DNA of 64,000 nt from Adenanthera pavonina (Eukaryota; Streptophyta; Magnoliopsida; Fabales; Fabaceae): contig JAIVEN010000013.1 of the NCBI GenBank assembly GCA_026686845.1, forward strand, positions 12,234,001 through 12,298,000, written 5' to 3'. The notes below the pieces were generated by a model, which searched no databases, was not told the DNA's origin, and saw only the letters and a list, made by a program, of their open reading frames with translations. The translations under genes and the position numbers were made by a program. Positions 12,272 through 25,300 of this stretch are shown in pieces (the stretch's first letter is position 1; the number at the start of each line of letters is the position of its first letter).

Positions 12272-13605
12272 ATATCTCTATAAGATGTACATCCCCAAAT
12301 CCATAGCCATCTTAGGTACCCCATCCAAAGGACAACCATTAACATTAGGGATATCACAAACCTTTCTACCTTAAGCACAAGGCCTCATGTGTAATTAGTG
12401 GATCAGTATACTGTGATAGTAAACAATCATCACCCAACCATACCATGCTCAACTATATCAGTGCCATGATTGATGAAACTATCAATGTTATAAAAATCAT
12501 ATAACTAGATGCTTGACAACAACCATAAACATGTAGGAATGCACAATATGAGTTGTTAATGGATTTCATTAGCTAATACATAAAACGGATTTCATTAACT
12601 AATACATAATCATAAATAAAATGTAAGTTGTAACAAGGGTCATATGATATGAAAAGTTTCAAACATAACAGAAAGGATAGAAATGCTCCTCGGTTACCTC
12701 TAGCAAACCAAAGACAAACCCCAAATTGTGGCTAGCCTTCCAAGAGTCTAAAGCTACAACAAAGAAAGGATACAAGTGTCTAGCACCATAACACAATTAC
12801 GCGAGATTGTTCCCAACCCAACAACTCAGACCAACCAAGAACAATGGAACAAGGCCTTACTCACCCTGCACAATAACCTACATAAGGAGTAAACAAAAAA
12901 ACCACCAAAAGCAAGCACTAGTAATCACAAGAAACCTCAATCTTCCTTTTTAGACCCCAAACTAAAAGTACGAATTACTACATACAAGGAACCCAAGTTG
13001 TCGTACATATCCAAGCAACCATCTTTTGTGTTTCAAACCAACAAATATCCCTTGCTTTCACTTAAAAACATTGTACTTAGCTTAGAATCTTGGTCCAGGG
13101 AAGAGTTCTTTTCACACACACTATGGATGTACAGAAACTTCAAGTTCCTAGACTAATCTTCAAGCAAGTTCAAGAAAGCTTGGAGATTTCAAGAAGATGT
13201 TGCAGAGATTAATGTCACCTTGAAGATTTTTGGCTCTTAATTGATGAAAGCTTGGTCCTTTAGCTCCTTAGCATGGAAACCCTTGGAGAACTTAGCAACC
13301 ACCATTGAAACTCTCACTAAAACCATTATTCCAAGTCACCTTACATATTTATAAATGTTGGACTCATTGATGAATCCCTTCATGAGCTCAACAATGAACA
13401 CACCGCTTCTTCATAAAGTTAAGTTTCAGGTATTCATTGATGAATACTCTTTTTTCATGCCTTACCTCTTTTTTATTTGTCTTTTCCTTCCTTCTGGAGC
13501 TTTAAAGCCTCCTTATTCAATCTAACTTCATTCTCACATCTAGAATTAATCCAAATTCACATTTGAATGATCTTGAAATCTCGTATTTCCAACTAAACAT
13601 TCAAG
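12272..13605 (-). repeat. Noncoding gypsy-LTR-like sequence
   Basis: No credible coding frame is visible. The stretch around 12350-12440 resembles the minus-strand gypsy LTR remnant at 5419 onward, so it is probably a related LTR or untranslated leader. The right edge meets the truncated copia gag at about 13606 without clear ends. Assignment rests on short shared words only. Confidence 0.3.
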
Positions 13606-13609
13606 ATTA

Positions 13610-14386
13610 TTAGGGTGGGGATTTTAGGTTGTTAGATTCAGCTTGCTCTTCTTCCTCTACTTGAGCCATAAGAGAAATGTTGGCAATCTCTTCTTCTTCA
13701 TCTACTTGTTCATCTGAACTATCACCGCAGATAGAAGAGATGTAATCTTTCTTCTTCTTGCCTTTGTCTTTCTTTAGCCTATTTTCTTGCTTCTTCAAGA
13801 ATTATGGATATTCCCATTTGATGTGTCTCACCTTCTTGCATTCAAAGCAAGTGATTGGCTCTTTAGTCTCCTTTTTGTTGGATATGTCTCCATCCTTTCT
13901 TTGAAACCTTCTATTGCTAAATTTCTTCTTTTGGTAGAACTTGCCAAACTTCTTAACAAGCATGGTCATGATTTCTTCATCCATTTCTTCTTCATCTTTA
14001 GACTTATCAATGTCTTTTTGTGCGACTTTCAATGCAAGACCCTTTTTCTTCTTGTCTTAGGCAACTTCCTTTAAGACATTGAGTTTCACCTTATGTTCAG
14101 CTAGTATGCCAAATAGGTTAGTGACTGAACTCATAGATGAATTTCTTGCTTCCTCAATGGCAATGATTTTGGGTTGTTATTTCACATGAAATGCTCTTAG
14201 AAGTTTTTTTATTTGTTCTCTTTAAGAATACTCCTTGTTAAGAGCCTTCAAGTTGTTGACTATATGAGCAAATCTTTTCTACATATTTTTTATGCTCTCT
14301 CCCTCTTTCATCTTGAAGCTCTTATATTTAGCAATGAAGGTGTCTATCTGGTTCTTCTTGACTTCATCAATGCCTTCATGAGCTAT
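13610..14386 (-). pseudogene. C-terminal part of copia gag with zinc knuckle
   Basis: On the minus strand the frame begins HEGIDEVKKNQIDTFIAKY just inside the insertion junction and reaches a zinc-knuckle block CFECKKVRHIKWEYP around 13800-13850. The expected C-x2-C-x4-H-x4-C has Tyr in place of the last Cys. It then passes into a Lys- and Glu-rich tail. Several in-frame breaks occur. This is the nucleic-acid-binding part of gag, not functional as read. Confidence 0.7.
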
Positions 14387-16763
14387 TAATAGCCCTTGTC
14401 ATGAAGGTATCAATTTAATAACTAAGCTAACTACTATGTAGCATAGCAACCAACTTAGGTCGTATTCACAAAAGAGGAATAAGTGAAAATAATTAAGAAA
14501 GTCTAGTGAATGTTTAACTAAAAAATGCAATGAATTCTACACTAGATGCAAGGTAAGTTTGGGAGGTTCTTTTGGTTCAATTCAAGTTAAGAAAATTTGA
14601 AATGCAAAACAGAGCAATTGACAATCAAAATGGGAGAATTCAAAAATTAGCAAAGTAGTAGGAAGTGGTTTTGAAAACAATGCAAAAAGTATGGTGCTTT
14701 CCAATGTCAATAAGGAATTTGCCAACCATAAGAGCTTAAATGATTCTACAAATGGATCTTATAAGAGAACTAATTTAATAAAGTGAATTCATTAAGCTCA
14801 ATCAATTATCCTTCAATGTGTAAGAATTTGACTATTAAGCAAATTAACTTCTCTTGAACATTTATTTAAACACTTGGTAGGTGTTCTACTTTATTAAATC
14901 ATAACTTCTGCAGTTGGATTTTCTTTCATTCCATTGTCATACATTAATCATTACAGCCCAAATCCAATGTCATCCAATCATATAACTCATCGAAAACAAC
15001 AATTTAACCATTCAAATTCATAACCATGCAATCAAAGATAGCTAAACTACCATTGAAGACAAGAAAATGTTGGCTAAAAATTTAATATGAAATTAGCAAC
15101 ATAGTACCAATCCAATTATATTAAAATGAACTCTCTTAAATGAAATATATTGATCAAATTAAATCCAATATCTAGTAGCTAAATCAATTCCAAACTATAA
15201 TCCTAGCATAAAGGTTCAGTCCAAAGATTCAAAATAAAATCAATCTAGCTAAGAATATAGTAAGAGAGTGAAAAAATCCCCTTTGTAGTCAATGAATCCA
15301 ATACTCCTCATGGCTTGTCCCTTATCTCCATTGGAAATCACCACTCCTAACTCAAACTAACATGGTCTTGGATGTTGAACACAAGGAAAGAGGAGGATAA
15401 AACCGCTTCCATGTAAAACAATCACACATAGAACCTATTTGAGCACTTGATTCAAAACCATAAGCTATCTTCAAGTTGTGTGCAATTTCAACCTCCCTCT
15501 TCAGATGCTTTACTTCTAGATCTTATTTACTTGAGTAGGAGATGAAATCAAGATAAGAAACATGGAGAGCAATGGAAGAAATGGTGGTGGAAGCAAGGAT
15601 CTATGAATGGATGAAGGTTTAATCAATGAAAATGGTGGAAATTGATGGAAATTAATGAGTTTGGGGGAAGAACACTTGGAGAAGGCAAGAGAGAGAAAGA
15701 GAGCAAGGAGCACAAAATGAGACTTGATTCAGATCTGAATAATGAGGCTAAGTGGGCTAGGTTAAGTGTTTAGGGCTTTAGGAAGGCTATGGAGGTCATT
15801 TTCCATGAAATGTGCTTAGTTAGATTAATGAGTGATTACTAGGATATGATGTGTCATGTGTGGACTTGTGGGCTTCCTTCCCTCTTGTAATTTATATTCT
15901 CTCTTAACCAATTAACTGGCCAATATATCCATGCCAAAGTCCTACCAAAAGATATTACATAAAACAATCAAAATATGACATATAAAACCATGTAACATAA
16001 ATGATATAAAACTTCAGTCTAAAATTATAAAATAAATTCAAGCATAATTTGGGCATGAATAATCACAAAATTAATCATCAAAATTCAGGGAAAAACACTT
16101 TCAAAGTGATGCAAAAGAAATCAAGAAAAAATCTTAAGAAAATAGGTTTCCTAGAAAAGTTGACTAAAATGTCATTCTTTGACCAAACTTTAACCGGCTT
16201 TAAAATGGAAAGTCTAATCACTATGTCAAACTTGGTAACTCAAATTAACCTTAATTAAGTGCTTTATATGATAATTAGGTGATTAATTCAAGAATCATTA
16301 AGGATATTTAAATGTATTTTCAAGTGGGAGTATAACTTGGGTATTTTGAAAAAGTGAAAAATGTGTGAATAGTACATGGAAATAGGTCCAACATGGATTA
16401 AAATCTAATCACATCGGATGGCTAATAATATTAAATGGATGATGGAATGAAAACTCCCTAAAAAAATTTCACTCAAAATCACATAGAAAATCGCAATTTA
16501 ATCACTTGAAAAAGCCAAATCAAGCACCCAATTAACTAATCAATCTAGAAAATACACTGATGGAAAGAAGTAACAACCAAATCCATAGAATATGATAAAA
16601 TATCACAAAATATGCTTAAGACCAAGAATTTTACACGTTTTCCCACAAAGTTCACAAAATCAGCTAAAAGATGAAAATACATTAAAACACATAAAATAAC
16701 CAAATTAATGTGATAAAAATGCTAGAGTTAGGGGATAAAAACATGGTAAAATATAGTCATATT
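14387..16763 (-). repeat. 2.4 kb noncoding insertion inside copia gag, probably a gypsy solo LTR
   Basis: The gag frame stops at 16770 and resumes at 14386, with the hexamer AGCTAT on both sides (14381-14386 and 16764-16769), as expected for an insertion with a short target duplication. The inserted DNA has no coding frame. Near its 3' end on the minus strand is a CCTCTTTTGTGAATACGACC block (complement at 14455-14480), similar to the CCYTGTGGATNCGACC motif often seen near the end of Tat/Athila-type gypsy LTRs. Exact TG...CA ends are not clean, so the class is a guess. Confidence 0.5.
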
Positions 16764-16769
16764 AGCTAT

Positions 16770-17113
16770 CTCCAAGGCTTCCCTCATCTCTTTGGCAGTT
16801 GTACAATTGTAGATTCTGAAATACTCATCTTTACTTTGTACACACATGATGACTTGCTTGACTTTACGATTCAGTATCACCTTTCTCATATCTTATTCAC
16901 TCTATTATGGTCTTGGCTTGTTTGTTTCCACTCTTTCAACTAGCTTATTGGGTTTGAAGTCTCCTTTGGTCACCACATCCCAAGCATCATAGTCCAATGC
17001 TTCAAGAAATACCTTCATCTTCATCTTCCAATAGATGGAGTTTCACCATTGAAGACTAAAGGCTTGTTGAAGGTGCACCCTTCAAGTAGAATAGTATCTA
17101 CAAATCTAGCCAT
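16770..17113 (-). pseudogene. N-terminal part of copia gag
   Basis: The minus strand starts at ATG 17113 with MARFVDTILLEG, just downstream of the primer-binding site, and continues through a pattern like NKPLVFNGETPS that matches the N-terminal gag domain (DUF4219 type) of Ty1/copia elements. A frameshift and stops follow, and later the segment QVIMCVQSKDEYFRIYNCTT leads up to the insertion at 16763. It is non-functional. Confidence 0.7.
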
Positions 17114-17146
17114 CATTCACTCTCAAACTTTAAAATCCTTCTTGAG

Positions 17147-17167
17147 AATACAAGCTTTAATACCAAA
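17147..17167 (-). other. Primer-binding site (tRNA-iMet type) of the minus-strand copia element
   Basis: Directly inside the LTR, the minus strand reads TTTGGTATTAAAGCTTG, a two-mismatch form of the common copia primer-binding site TGGTATCAGAGC, complementary to the 3' end of initiator methionine tRNA. It fixes the LTR/internal boundary at 17167/17168 and the element's orientation. Confidence 0.7.
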
Positions 17168-18636
17168 TGTTAGTGTAATTGGATTGCCTAAGAGGGGGTA
17201 GATTGGGTTTTTGAAAATTTCTGCAACAAAGTAAGGCAATAGAATAATACAAAAAACTTGAAAAACATGGCAATCACTAAAAAGTAAATAGAGAAGGGAT
17301 AGAGAGAATCAAATGCGGTGATTTATCCTGGTTCAGCCCTTTCACTTGCCCTACGTCTAGTCCTCAAGCTTACATTTGGAATGTGTCCACTATTCTTGCA
17401 AGATTCAAATGAATTCTAGCAAAAATCATGGTACACAACGTAGCTCACACAAGGGCTAGAAATCACTCTTCTTACACCCTCACAAGTGTGTTTACTAATC
17501 CCTTGGTGTTTTTTCACACTAAAACAATTCTACCCAATGTAGAATAAGTGTTTTCAAGGTAAAATCTCTCATAAAGAGAATGTATAAACAATGAAGCTCT
17601 ATATCTCTCAGCTAGGAAAGGTAGATAAAGACTTAATTGCTCAAGAATGAATGAAACAATAGTTTGACGTTTTATACACTTAATTTCGTATCTACATGTC
17701 TTAATAAGATTCTATTTATAGATTTTCAGGCACATCCAGTCATTAAAGACAAATTATAGTCGTTACTCTGCTAAATTAGTTGTTCACCAATTACATTACA
17801 TGTGCTTGTTAAAGCTTGAATTGTTTATTGCAGTTAGTTGTTAGAAGTCTCTAAGCATAACACCTCAATGAACATTTAAGAGTATTGTGCTCCCTCAAAT
17901 AAGCTAGAATTAAGTCCTTGCACAATGAATTGATAAGAAACCATCATATGAACGTTCAAGTGTTCATACTATCAAACCTAGTAGCTTGAATGATCAAGCT
18001 AAAAAGGAGTGAACGTACAAGACACCAAATAACTTCAATCTAAGTTTTTGAAATAACACACTTAAATGTTTATGGAAGTTCTTCTTAAATGAATATCGAG
18101 TGAACAAAATTAGGTAGTAAAACTCAAGACATACAATGATCATTCAAGAGATGACTCTATGAACATACAAGAGTGCATTAGTGAAAACACTCAATTCTAT
18201 CAAGCACGATGAACGTTCCAGTGTTGCATAATGAATGATCAAGCAACCACATAGAAGCAAAGTCAATCGTGCAAACATGCAATGTACGCATAAGAGTCTA
18301 TGTTATGATTGTTAAGCCAATGTCGGCAAGTAAGTTCACAGAAACTCATCATCTTGAACGTATATGGCACTTCCTATGAACAATTAAAATAGATTTTGAA
18401 AGGAAAACACTTTAAAAACTTAAGAACTTTCATTTGATATGATTGAGAAAACATGTTAAAGTTGATTGTAACGAGTTTGAGTGCATTCAAATCAATACCT
18501 ACCCCTTTTATCCTAGAAGAAAACAAATTACAATAATTATATTTCATTCTTCTCTTGGTTTCACTTTGTTATTTGCTGATATCTTCTTGCAATCTCCATC
18601 ATTTTACGATCATCAAAATGCATATATACTCCAACA
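17168..18636 (-). repeat. 5' LTR of the minus-strand copia element
   Basis: On the plus strand it spans TGTTAGTG (17168) to CTCCAACA (18636); on the minus strand it starts TGTTGGAG and ends CACTAACA, 1469 bases. A TATA-like CTATAAATAGAATC lies around 17710 (minus), and the shared U5-like block (CTAGACGTAGGGCAAG, GAACCAGGATAAA) lies at 17322-17365. It is related to the truncated plus-strand LTR at 11571-12271. Confidence 0.75.
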
Positions 18637-19392
18637 AGAAGGAGAGCTAGGATGATAGATTATGCCTAGACTCGAATCCCTTAGTCATTGGTCCTCTTCG
18701 TGCTATAAATAACCTAACCACTGTTCCCCTAGCTGCTGTTTCTCCATAACCTCTAACCAAATCACTACTAGAGAAGAAAGCAACAATGACCAACAATGGA
18801 GTAGGTGCGATGATTGAAAACAAAGCACCCCCATGATTCAATCTTGAAGGTGATGAAGATGACACAAGGGAGAAGGAAGAGAGGGAGAGGGAGACATTGA
18901 TAGAAAAGATGGGGAGGAAGGAGGAGAAAGAGGGGAAGAAAAGGGAGGGAGGGCAAAATGGGAATTTTGTGGGCCTAAAATAATTCCAAGTAGATACGTT
19001 GCTATCTTATTGTAGTTATGCAAGTTTGGGGTATGGTTTTTGAATTTTTCTTTTCGAGTGGTATTCATATGTTATTTCCCAATATGGTTTGTTATATTTT
19101 ATTGTACCACATGGCATTTGACATGGATTTATAAAAATTACATCACCTTTCACCGATCTACTTGGCAAATGATGGTCAGGACATCCTATATTTGAAACTA
19201 ACACTACGCTTAAAATTGAAAGTTTAAAGGAGTTACCGATACATATTCAAAATTGAGGGGCCGTGTAGCCTAATTAAAATTAAAAGGATTGAAAAAACAA
19301 TAATATGTTATAGTACGGCCCAACCAAAAGCATCGGATCTTAACCGAGTAAAATAAAATGAATTTTGTCTGAAAAGCCGGAAAAGCTTTGTC
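18637..19392. other. Upstream region of the nitrilase-like gene
   Basis: No gene is recognised. There is a purine-rich stretch (18860-18955, mostly GGA/GAGG) that creates long but low-complexity frames on the minus strand, which I do not call. A GGCCCA word at 19319 resembles the site II (TGGGCY) elements common in plant housekeeping promoters. No clear TATA box was found close to the ATG at 19393. Confidence 0.35.
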
Positions 19393-22300
19393 ATGTTCTG
19401 TGCATCAGTGCATTCGTTTGGGAGAGTCATCAAGCCTCAGATTCTTCCATTATTGTTGGACCATAAGCGTCCACTCATCAGCTCTTTGACCGCGCTCGCA
19501 ACTGTTGCCGGTGAGTCATCAGCTATGGCCACTGACTCAGTCCGAGTCGCTGCTGCTCAGATGACCTCCACTAACGATCTTGTAGCCAATTTCGCCACCT
19601 GCTCTGGGCTTGTTAAAGTAACACATGCTCTTCCTAAGTTTTACTTCTTTGTCTCTCTATTCTTATCTGGGCTTACTTAAGGTTTCAGAATTTGTTTTAC
19701 ATGCTGTCATTTGAAAAGAGAAAAAAAAATCATATATTTAGTCGAATTTTCTAAGAAGAAAATACATCATTCTAGTCTCTGTTTTTATTTTTTTTTTGGG
19801 CTAACTGTATAGTCTTACCGTAACTTTGATGGGAGAACAGAGTTGATGACGCGGACTAATGATAGGAACGTTTGCCGGAGCCTAACACAATGGAATCTCT
19901 ATGAATTAGACTCAGTACTATTTTTCTTTTTAAATCGAGACTAATTTGATGATAAAAAATTTTTATGGATTAAACTGATGACAATAAATTTGCATGGTCT
20001 AGATTGATGACGGAGGTACCTTTCATAACTAATTTGGTGCTACACTCTTTTTATTTTTTTCTTCCCCTAAACATTCTGTTTCATAACTCATTTCATAACA
20101 TGCCTGATGAACGATCATATCTCTAGTTCTGTTATCTATAATATATTGTTCATGGGAGATTTCTTTTGTTGGGTAATGTTCTGTGAAGGAAGCAGCATCA
20201 GCTGGAGCAAAATTACTTTGCCTTCCTGAGGCGTTTTCTTTTGTGGGTGCTAAGGATGGGGACAGTGTTAAGATTGCAGAACCTTTGGACGGACCAATTA
20301 TGCAACAATACTGCTCTTTGGCAAGGTAGTAATGTCACGTGTTCCTTGATTGTTAACTGATACTGTACCAGCTTGCTTTATAGTTTGATTGCTAGTCATC
20401 TGTTTTTGTCTACCTCAAATTATGCAACAGGATTCCCTACTCAAAAGTAGTGCATCCTATTATTGATTTTTTTCATACTTGGTCAAGGGATTTTCTAGGA
20501 AGAGATGCTATTTGCTAACCCAATTTAAGATGCTATTTTAATTTTTGTTTGTTGTATGACAGCTTATTTATACTCATTTTATCTGTTTTTTCAATATGAC
20601 CTAACTGTTGTCCATGGGGCTTACTTAAAACACTTGCATAAGTTCACATTGATTTTGCATTTTGAGCACATTGCTGATGAAGATTCTTTAATCATGTAAC
20701 TAAATTACATATTTTGATACTGCAGAGAGTCCAGCATCTGGTTGTCACTTGGAGGCTTCCAGGAAAGAGGATCTGATGATTATCACTTGCGTAATACCCA
20801 CATTGTAGTAGATGACACTGGGAAAATTAGAAGCACTTATAGAAAGATACACCTGTAAGACAAATATCTAATGATATTTCCGTTCAGAATTTGTTCGAAC
20901 TGTTATATTGGTCTAGTTGTCTTTCTTGGATGATACTGTTTTAAGTTAAGGCTGTGTACGTTGTTGCATCAAATACACACTGGCACAAATACAAGTACAG
21001 AAAAGATGGTGAGAGAAGAGAGAATAGGGAGAAAGTGTGAAATTCTACTATATGAGAAAAGAAAAAAGAGAGAGAAGGATAAGTGTATAAAAGAAATGAC
21101 AATTGCAGCAGTAATATTATTAAATGATCGAATCTGAGACCTTAAGTATAAAATAATCCTCAAAATAGGCCAACCAAACTGGTTGGATTACTGGTTCAGG
21201 AGAAACCCTAGCATGACACCTAAATTATTTCCTTTATTAGAAACCTTTGTTTAACCAATCAAGTGTTTTGGGAAATATGCGTTTTATGGTGAGCCAGGTT
21301 GTGCCTTGAGGGAATGAGGAATAGAAATCTGGAAAAAGGTTATGAGGAAGAATAGAGAGAGCGCTATGGAGTTTATGCAGAAAATGTAAGTGATGATGTG
21401 TGTGAGTGAGGGTGAGTCCGTGAGGTATTTAAAAAGAAAAAGTTCATCCTATAGGGAGCTTGAACTTTCAAGAAGTTGAGTGCTTAAACCTTAACTTCTA
21501 CACTCAAAGCAGATCTAAGGTCAAAACACTTAACATTTAAGAGGTCAAGCTCTTCATAAAATTACTCAAAGAAATGGAAATGGTGAAAGAAGTTATAAAG
21601 GGATAGTTTTGCATTGGATTTCGACTAGAAAGTGACCTAGTAATGGATAAACAAAATGTGACATAAAGCTAAAGTTGGGTCTTCCTTATGGGCTGCCAAA
21701 CCATTTTCCTCACTCCTTTTAAAAAGTGCAGATAATAAACACGATGAACATGCTGGCATGACATTTAAAATTTGGCACGGTCCAGTGTAGAGCCTATTGA
21801 ATCATTTATTAGATCTTCCCTCAATGTAATTGGAACTTATTCAACTGAAATATTAAATCTTTAAATATGTCTTACTAGAGGTGCATTAACACTTTTATTT
21901 CGCTTTGTTTTATGTCAAGGTTTGATGTTGATGTTCCTGGTGGAAGGGTATATAAAGAAAGTAGTTTTACAGAAGCAGGTAGGATATAACCTCTTCACAA
22001 AGTATTAAAACTAGATGGGTCATTTCTTGCTTTGATCCTTATTGGAACTTCTCTGTTTTATAATGGTTTCTGAAATAAAAAAAATTAATTTTTAAAAAAA
22101 AAAAAGAAAAGAGTTCTTTCTATTTTATGGCCACTTTTAATGGAGAAAAGAAAATAAAGAGTAATTTGGATGGGATATTTACTTGCTTGGCCAGGGTCTC
22201 TGTGTTTATTTATTATCTTAAATTAGGTCCAGTGGAAAAGCAATACAACTACTACTGGCCCAGTTCACTAGTATTTGACACGTATTTTAATCTTGTCATC

Positions 22301-25300
22301 ACATTCTTAGACTATTCTAACACTTCCCTTCAAGCTGAAGATTATTCAAACTTCAATCTGTTACAAACAAAAGCTCATTAAAATGAAGAAAAACATATTC
22401 AGACTTAGAAACCTACACACCTTGACAAAGTGCTGCAATTCACATGGTTGCACAACTACGAATCAAGAACTTAAACAACTAGCACTTCCATGTGTTTTGC
22501 GGGTTTGGGTGTTTGTTAGCTTGACAGAGAAAATTAGCATTATAATGTCCTATATGTATCCATGTGAAAATCTTCTATCTTGATGCTTTCAGGAAAGGAT
22601 ATCGTTGCTGTAGACAGTCCCATTGGTCGTTTGGGTCTCACTGTTTGCTATGATTTGAGATTCCCAGAACTTTACCAGTTGTTGCGTTTCCAGCATGAAG
22701 CACAGGTGTAATTTATTATCGCTTCCTTTTTGATTAAAATTGGCTGTTTAACTTCTAAAATTTGATTACGTTTTAAATTTCCAGGTGCTATTGGTGCCTT
22801 CAGCTTTCACTAAAGTGACTGGTCAAGCACATTGGGAGCTTCTTCTTCGTGCTCGTGCAATTGAAACTCAATGCTATGTAAGAAATTAATTTTACATCTG
22901 AAAACGTTGCCCAGTCTCTTTCTTCTCCTTGTTTCCTGATCTCAAAGTGCTGTGTGATTAGATTCCAAGGCTCCGATACATTAATTTCTTTCAGAAGCCT
23001 ACATTCTTGTTTACTTCTGTAAATTGTTTCCCTGTTGAGAACATACTAATTGGTAACATATATAAAGAGACTATGGAATTTGAAGATTTCAATGGCTTCA
23101 CTTTTAACCTCAATAATGTCTGATGCCATATCAGTTGAACTGCAAATCTTAAGTGATGGGTAAATATGATTTGAAACACTTTCTGCAGGAGTGGAGATCA
23201 AAGTTCATCTCCTTGGAAAAAGGTTACAATACCATATTTAAAGAATAAAGCATCTAATTTTATGGAATCAAAGGGGAAGCCGATTACAGATTCATCCAAG
23301 TTCAAAGATTGAAATTCTAAGTTCCCTAGACTTATACTATACCACCTACATCCTACTAATTATTGAACTGGCTAATTGGTAGATAGCTGAATTCCTTTTA
23401 ATTAATCTCTAAGATACAAGAAATGTAAAAGAATTAATGGTATTCTGGGAATATCTAAACAATTCTGGTGTCATGGAACCTTTAATTATGAAAGGGTAAT
23501 TTTGGATTTTTAGTGGATTAGTTCATCATTAACTATTCCTGGGAAGAATCATTGCCTGTCCTAAATTTTATTATCCTCTTGGCTCTTATAGGATGATAAA
23601 ATCTTTAAATATTTAGGGACACATTGAATTGAATAAACAGCTGCAAAATTCTATTATAAAATGAATATAACTTATGAAATTAAATTCCTCTACCTTATAG
23701 ATTAGATGGTAGACTTTAGAGTTGGCTTATCAGTCATGGCAACGGTCATCATGAGTTTCATCTGGTCAATATTGTTGTGCCTAGTTATTTATTGGTTGTA
23801 AGCTACAGTGAACTTTTATATCAACGACTCAATACTCATTTTGGTGCTTAGTGCTACTGTGCCTGGTCTCTCTGTATTAAAAGACCCGGGCGCCCGGGGG
23901 GGGGGGGGGTGGTGTCGAGTGTAGTTATTTCCTATGAATATTGTGTTTGTGACTCGTGGACACTAACACAATCATGCCAGATGTGCATTTCTGAAAAATC
24001 AATTATGGATTATTGTCTAAATCTCGATCTCCTTTTATGTATTTACACTTAAACTCAAGGAGGAATCATTGAGAAAGTTTCCAGAGGAAAATATTTTAGA
24101 ACTAATTTCTTATTTGTTGCTCACTTTTGGCAATGGCCATATGTTTGAATTATCAGGTCATAGCTGCTGCACAAACTGGCCAACATAATGATAAAAGAGA
24201 AAGTTATGGTGACACATTAATTATTGACCCATGGGGAACCATTGTTTGTCGGTTATCTGGTAAAAATCTCCTTCCCTTTGCATGTAAATGGTTCCAACTT
24301 GATTGATGAAAGTAAAATATGGCATTAAGGGTTTTATTGTATATTATATAATACCTGTCAGACCTCTCTCTCTGACGATATTCTTGCAAAAACCCCAATT
24401 GTGGGTTGCAAAAGTCACTCTCCTGAAATCATTTTTCTCCCTCACTGCTTATCATATAATCAAATTTTCTGCTTCTCAACTTAGAAAATTTATAAATTAA
24501 TAGATTTCGTAGATCATTTTAACTTACTGCAAACATTTCTGTTAAGATGCAAGACAAAAGTAGCATTATTTGAAAGTTAATGCTGGTTATGCGACCATTG
24601 CTCATTCTCTTCCACAAATTCAACTTCTGTTATTGCCCAACTTATATGTTAGATTTATGGAGTTGACCATAAGATGGTCAATATGCTCTTAATATCATGC
24701 ATGAACAATTTCATACAAGATTAAACAGAGAGAGGGAATGAGATATTTATTGGAGACAAGACATGTAATTTAGGTTGAAGTTTCTTCGTTGTTAGAACAT
24801 TTTTTGGTGGACCTTTCATTGGCTTCTTGATGATTTCAAGAGCATTGCTTTCCTTTAGTAACAACAAATTTTTACTTGGATGGATGCATGCTTTTCTCAC
24901 TCAGAAGTTTCATGAAGTGCATTACTGACCATGGGATCATATTATACTAGCAATTTTTTTCATTTAATTTTTATTAGTTTCCTGGTTAGATTTACCGGCA
25001 ATTTAATCTGTATTTTTATTATTCATTTTTTTTTCTCTATTTCAGATCGCTTGTCTACAGGGATTGCCATAGCTGATATTGACTTATCTTTAGTTGATTC
25101 TGTCAGGGAGAAGATGCCAATTGCTAAGGTAATTTCTGTCATATTGGGACATGTATAAGATTGAGTAAGAAATACAACCTGGTGATCCATCTGTGGTATA
25201 GTTATACCGTGCTTTTGTAATTTTACAACTTTGCCAATGGACTTGTAGGCCCATATCACCTAGATACTTAAATGATCGAAGCCTCAACTAAAATGGGAGT

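Larger units (their letters stand above)
13606..18636 (-). mobile_element. 5' half of a minus-strand Ty1/copia element (LTR, PBS, gag), 3' truncated
   Basis: Reading the minus strand, a 5' LTR (18636-17168) is followed by a degenerate tRNA-iMet primer-binding site and a gag gene that runs to about 13610 and then stops. There is no protease, integrase or reverse transcriptase. Gag is split by a 2.4 kb noncoding insertion (14387-16763). The gag sequence and LTR are of the same general kind as the other Sirevirus-like copies here. The pol region and 3' LTR were lost before or during joining with the neighbouring gypsy-like DNA. Confidence 0.7.

Noticed and set aside
18647..19204. Several minus-strand frames upstream of the nitrilase-like gene
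   Set aside because: Ser-, Pro- and Leu-rich translations of a purine-rich low-complexity tract.
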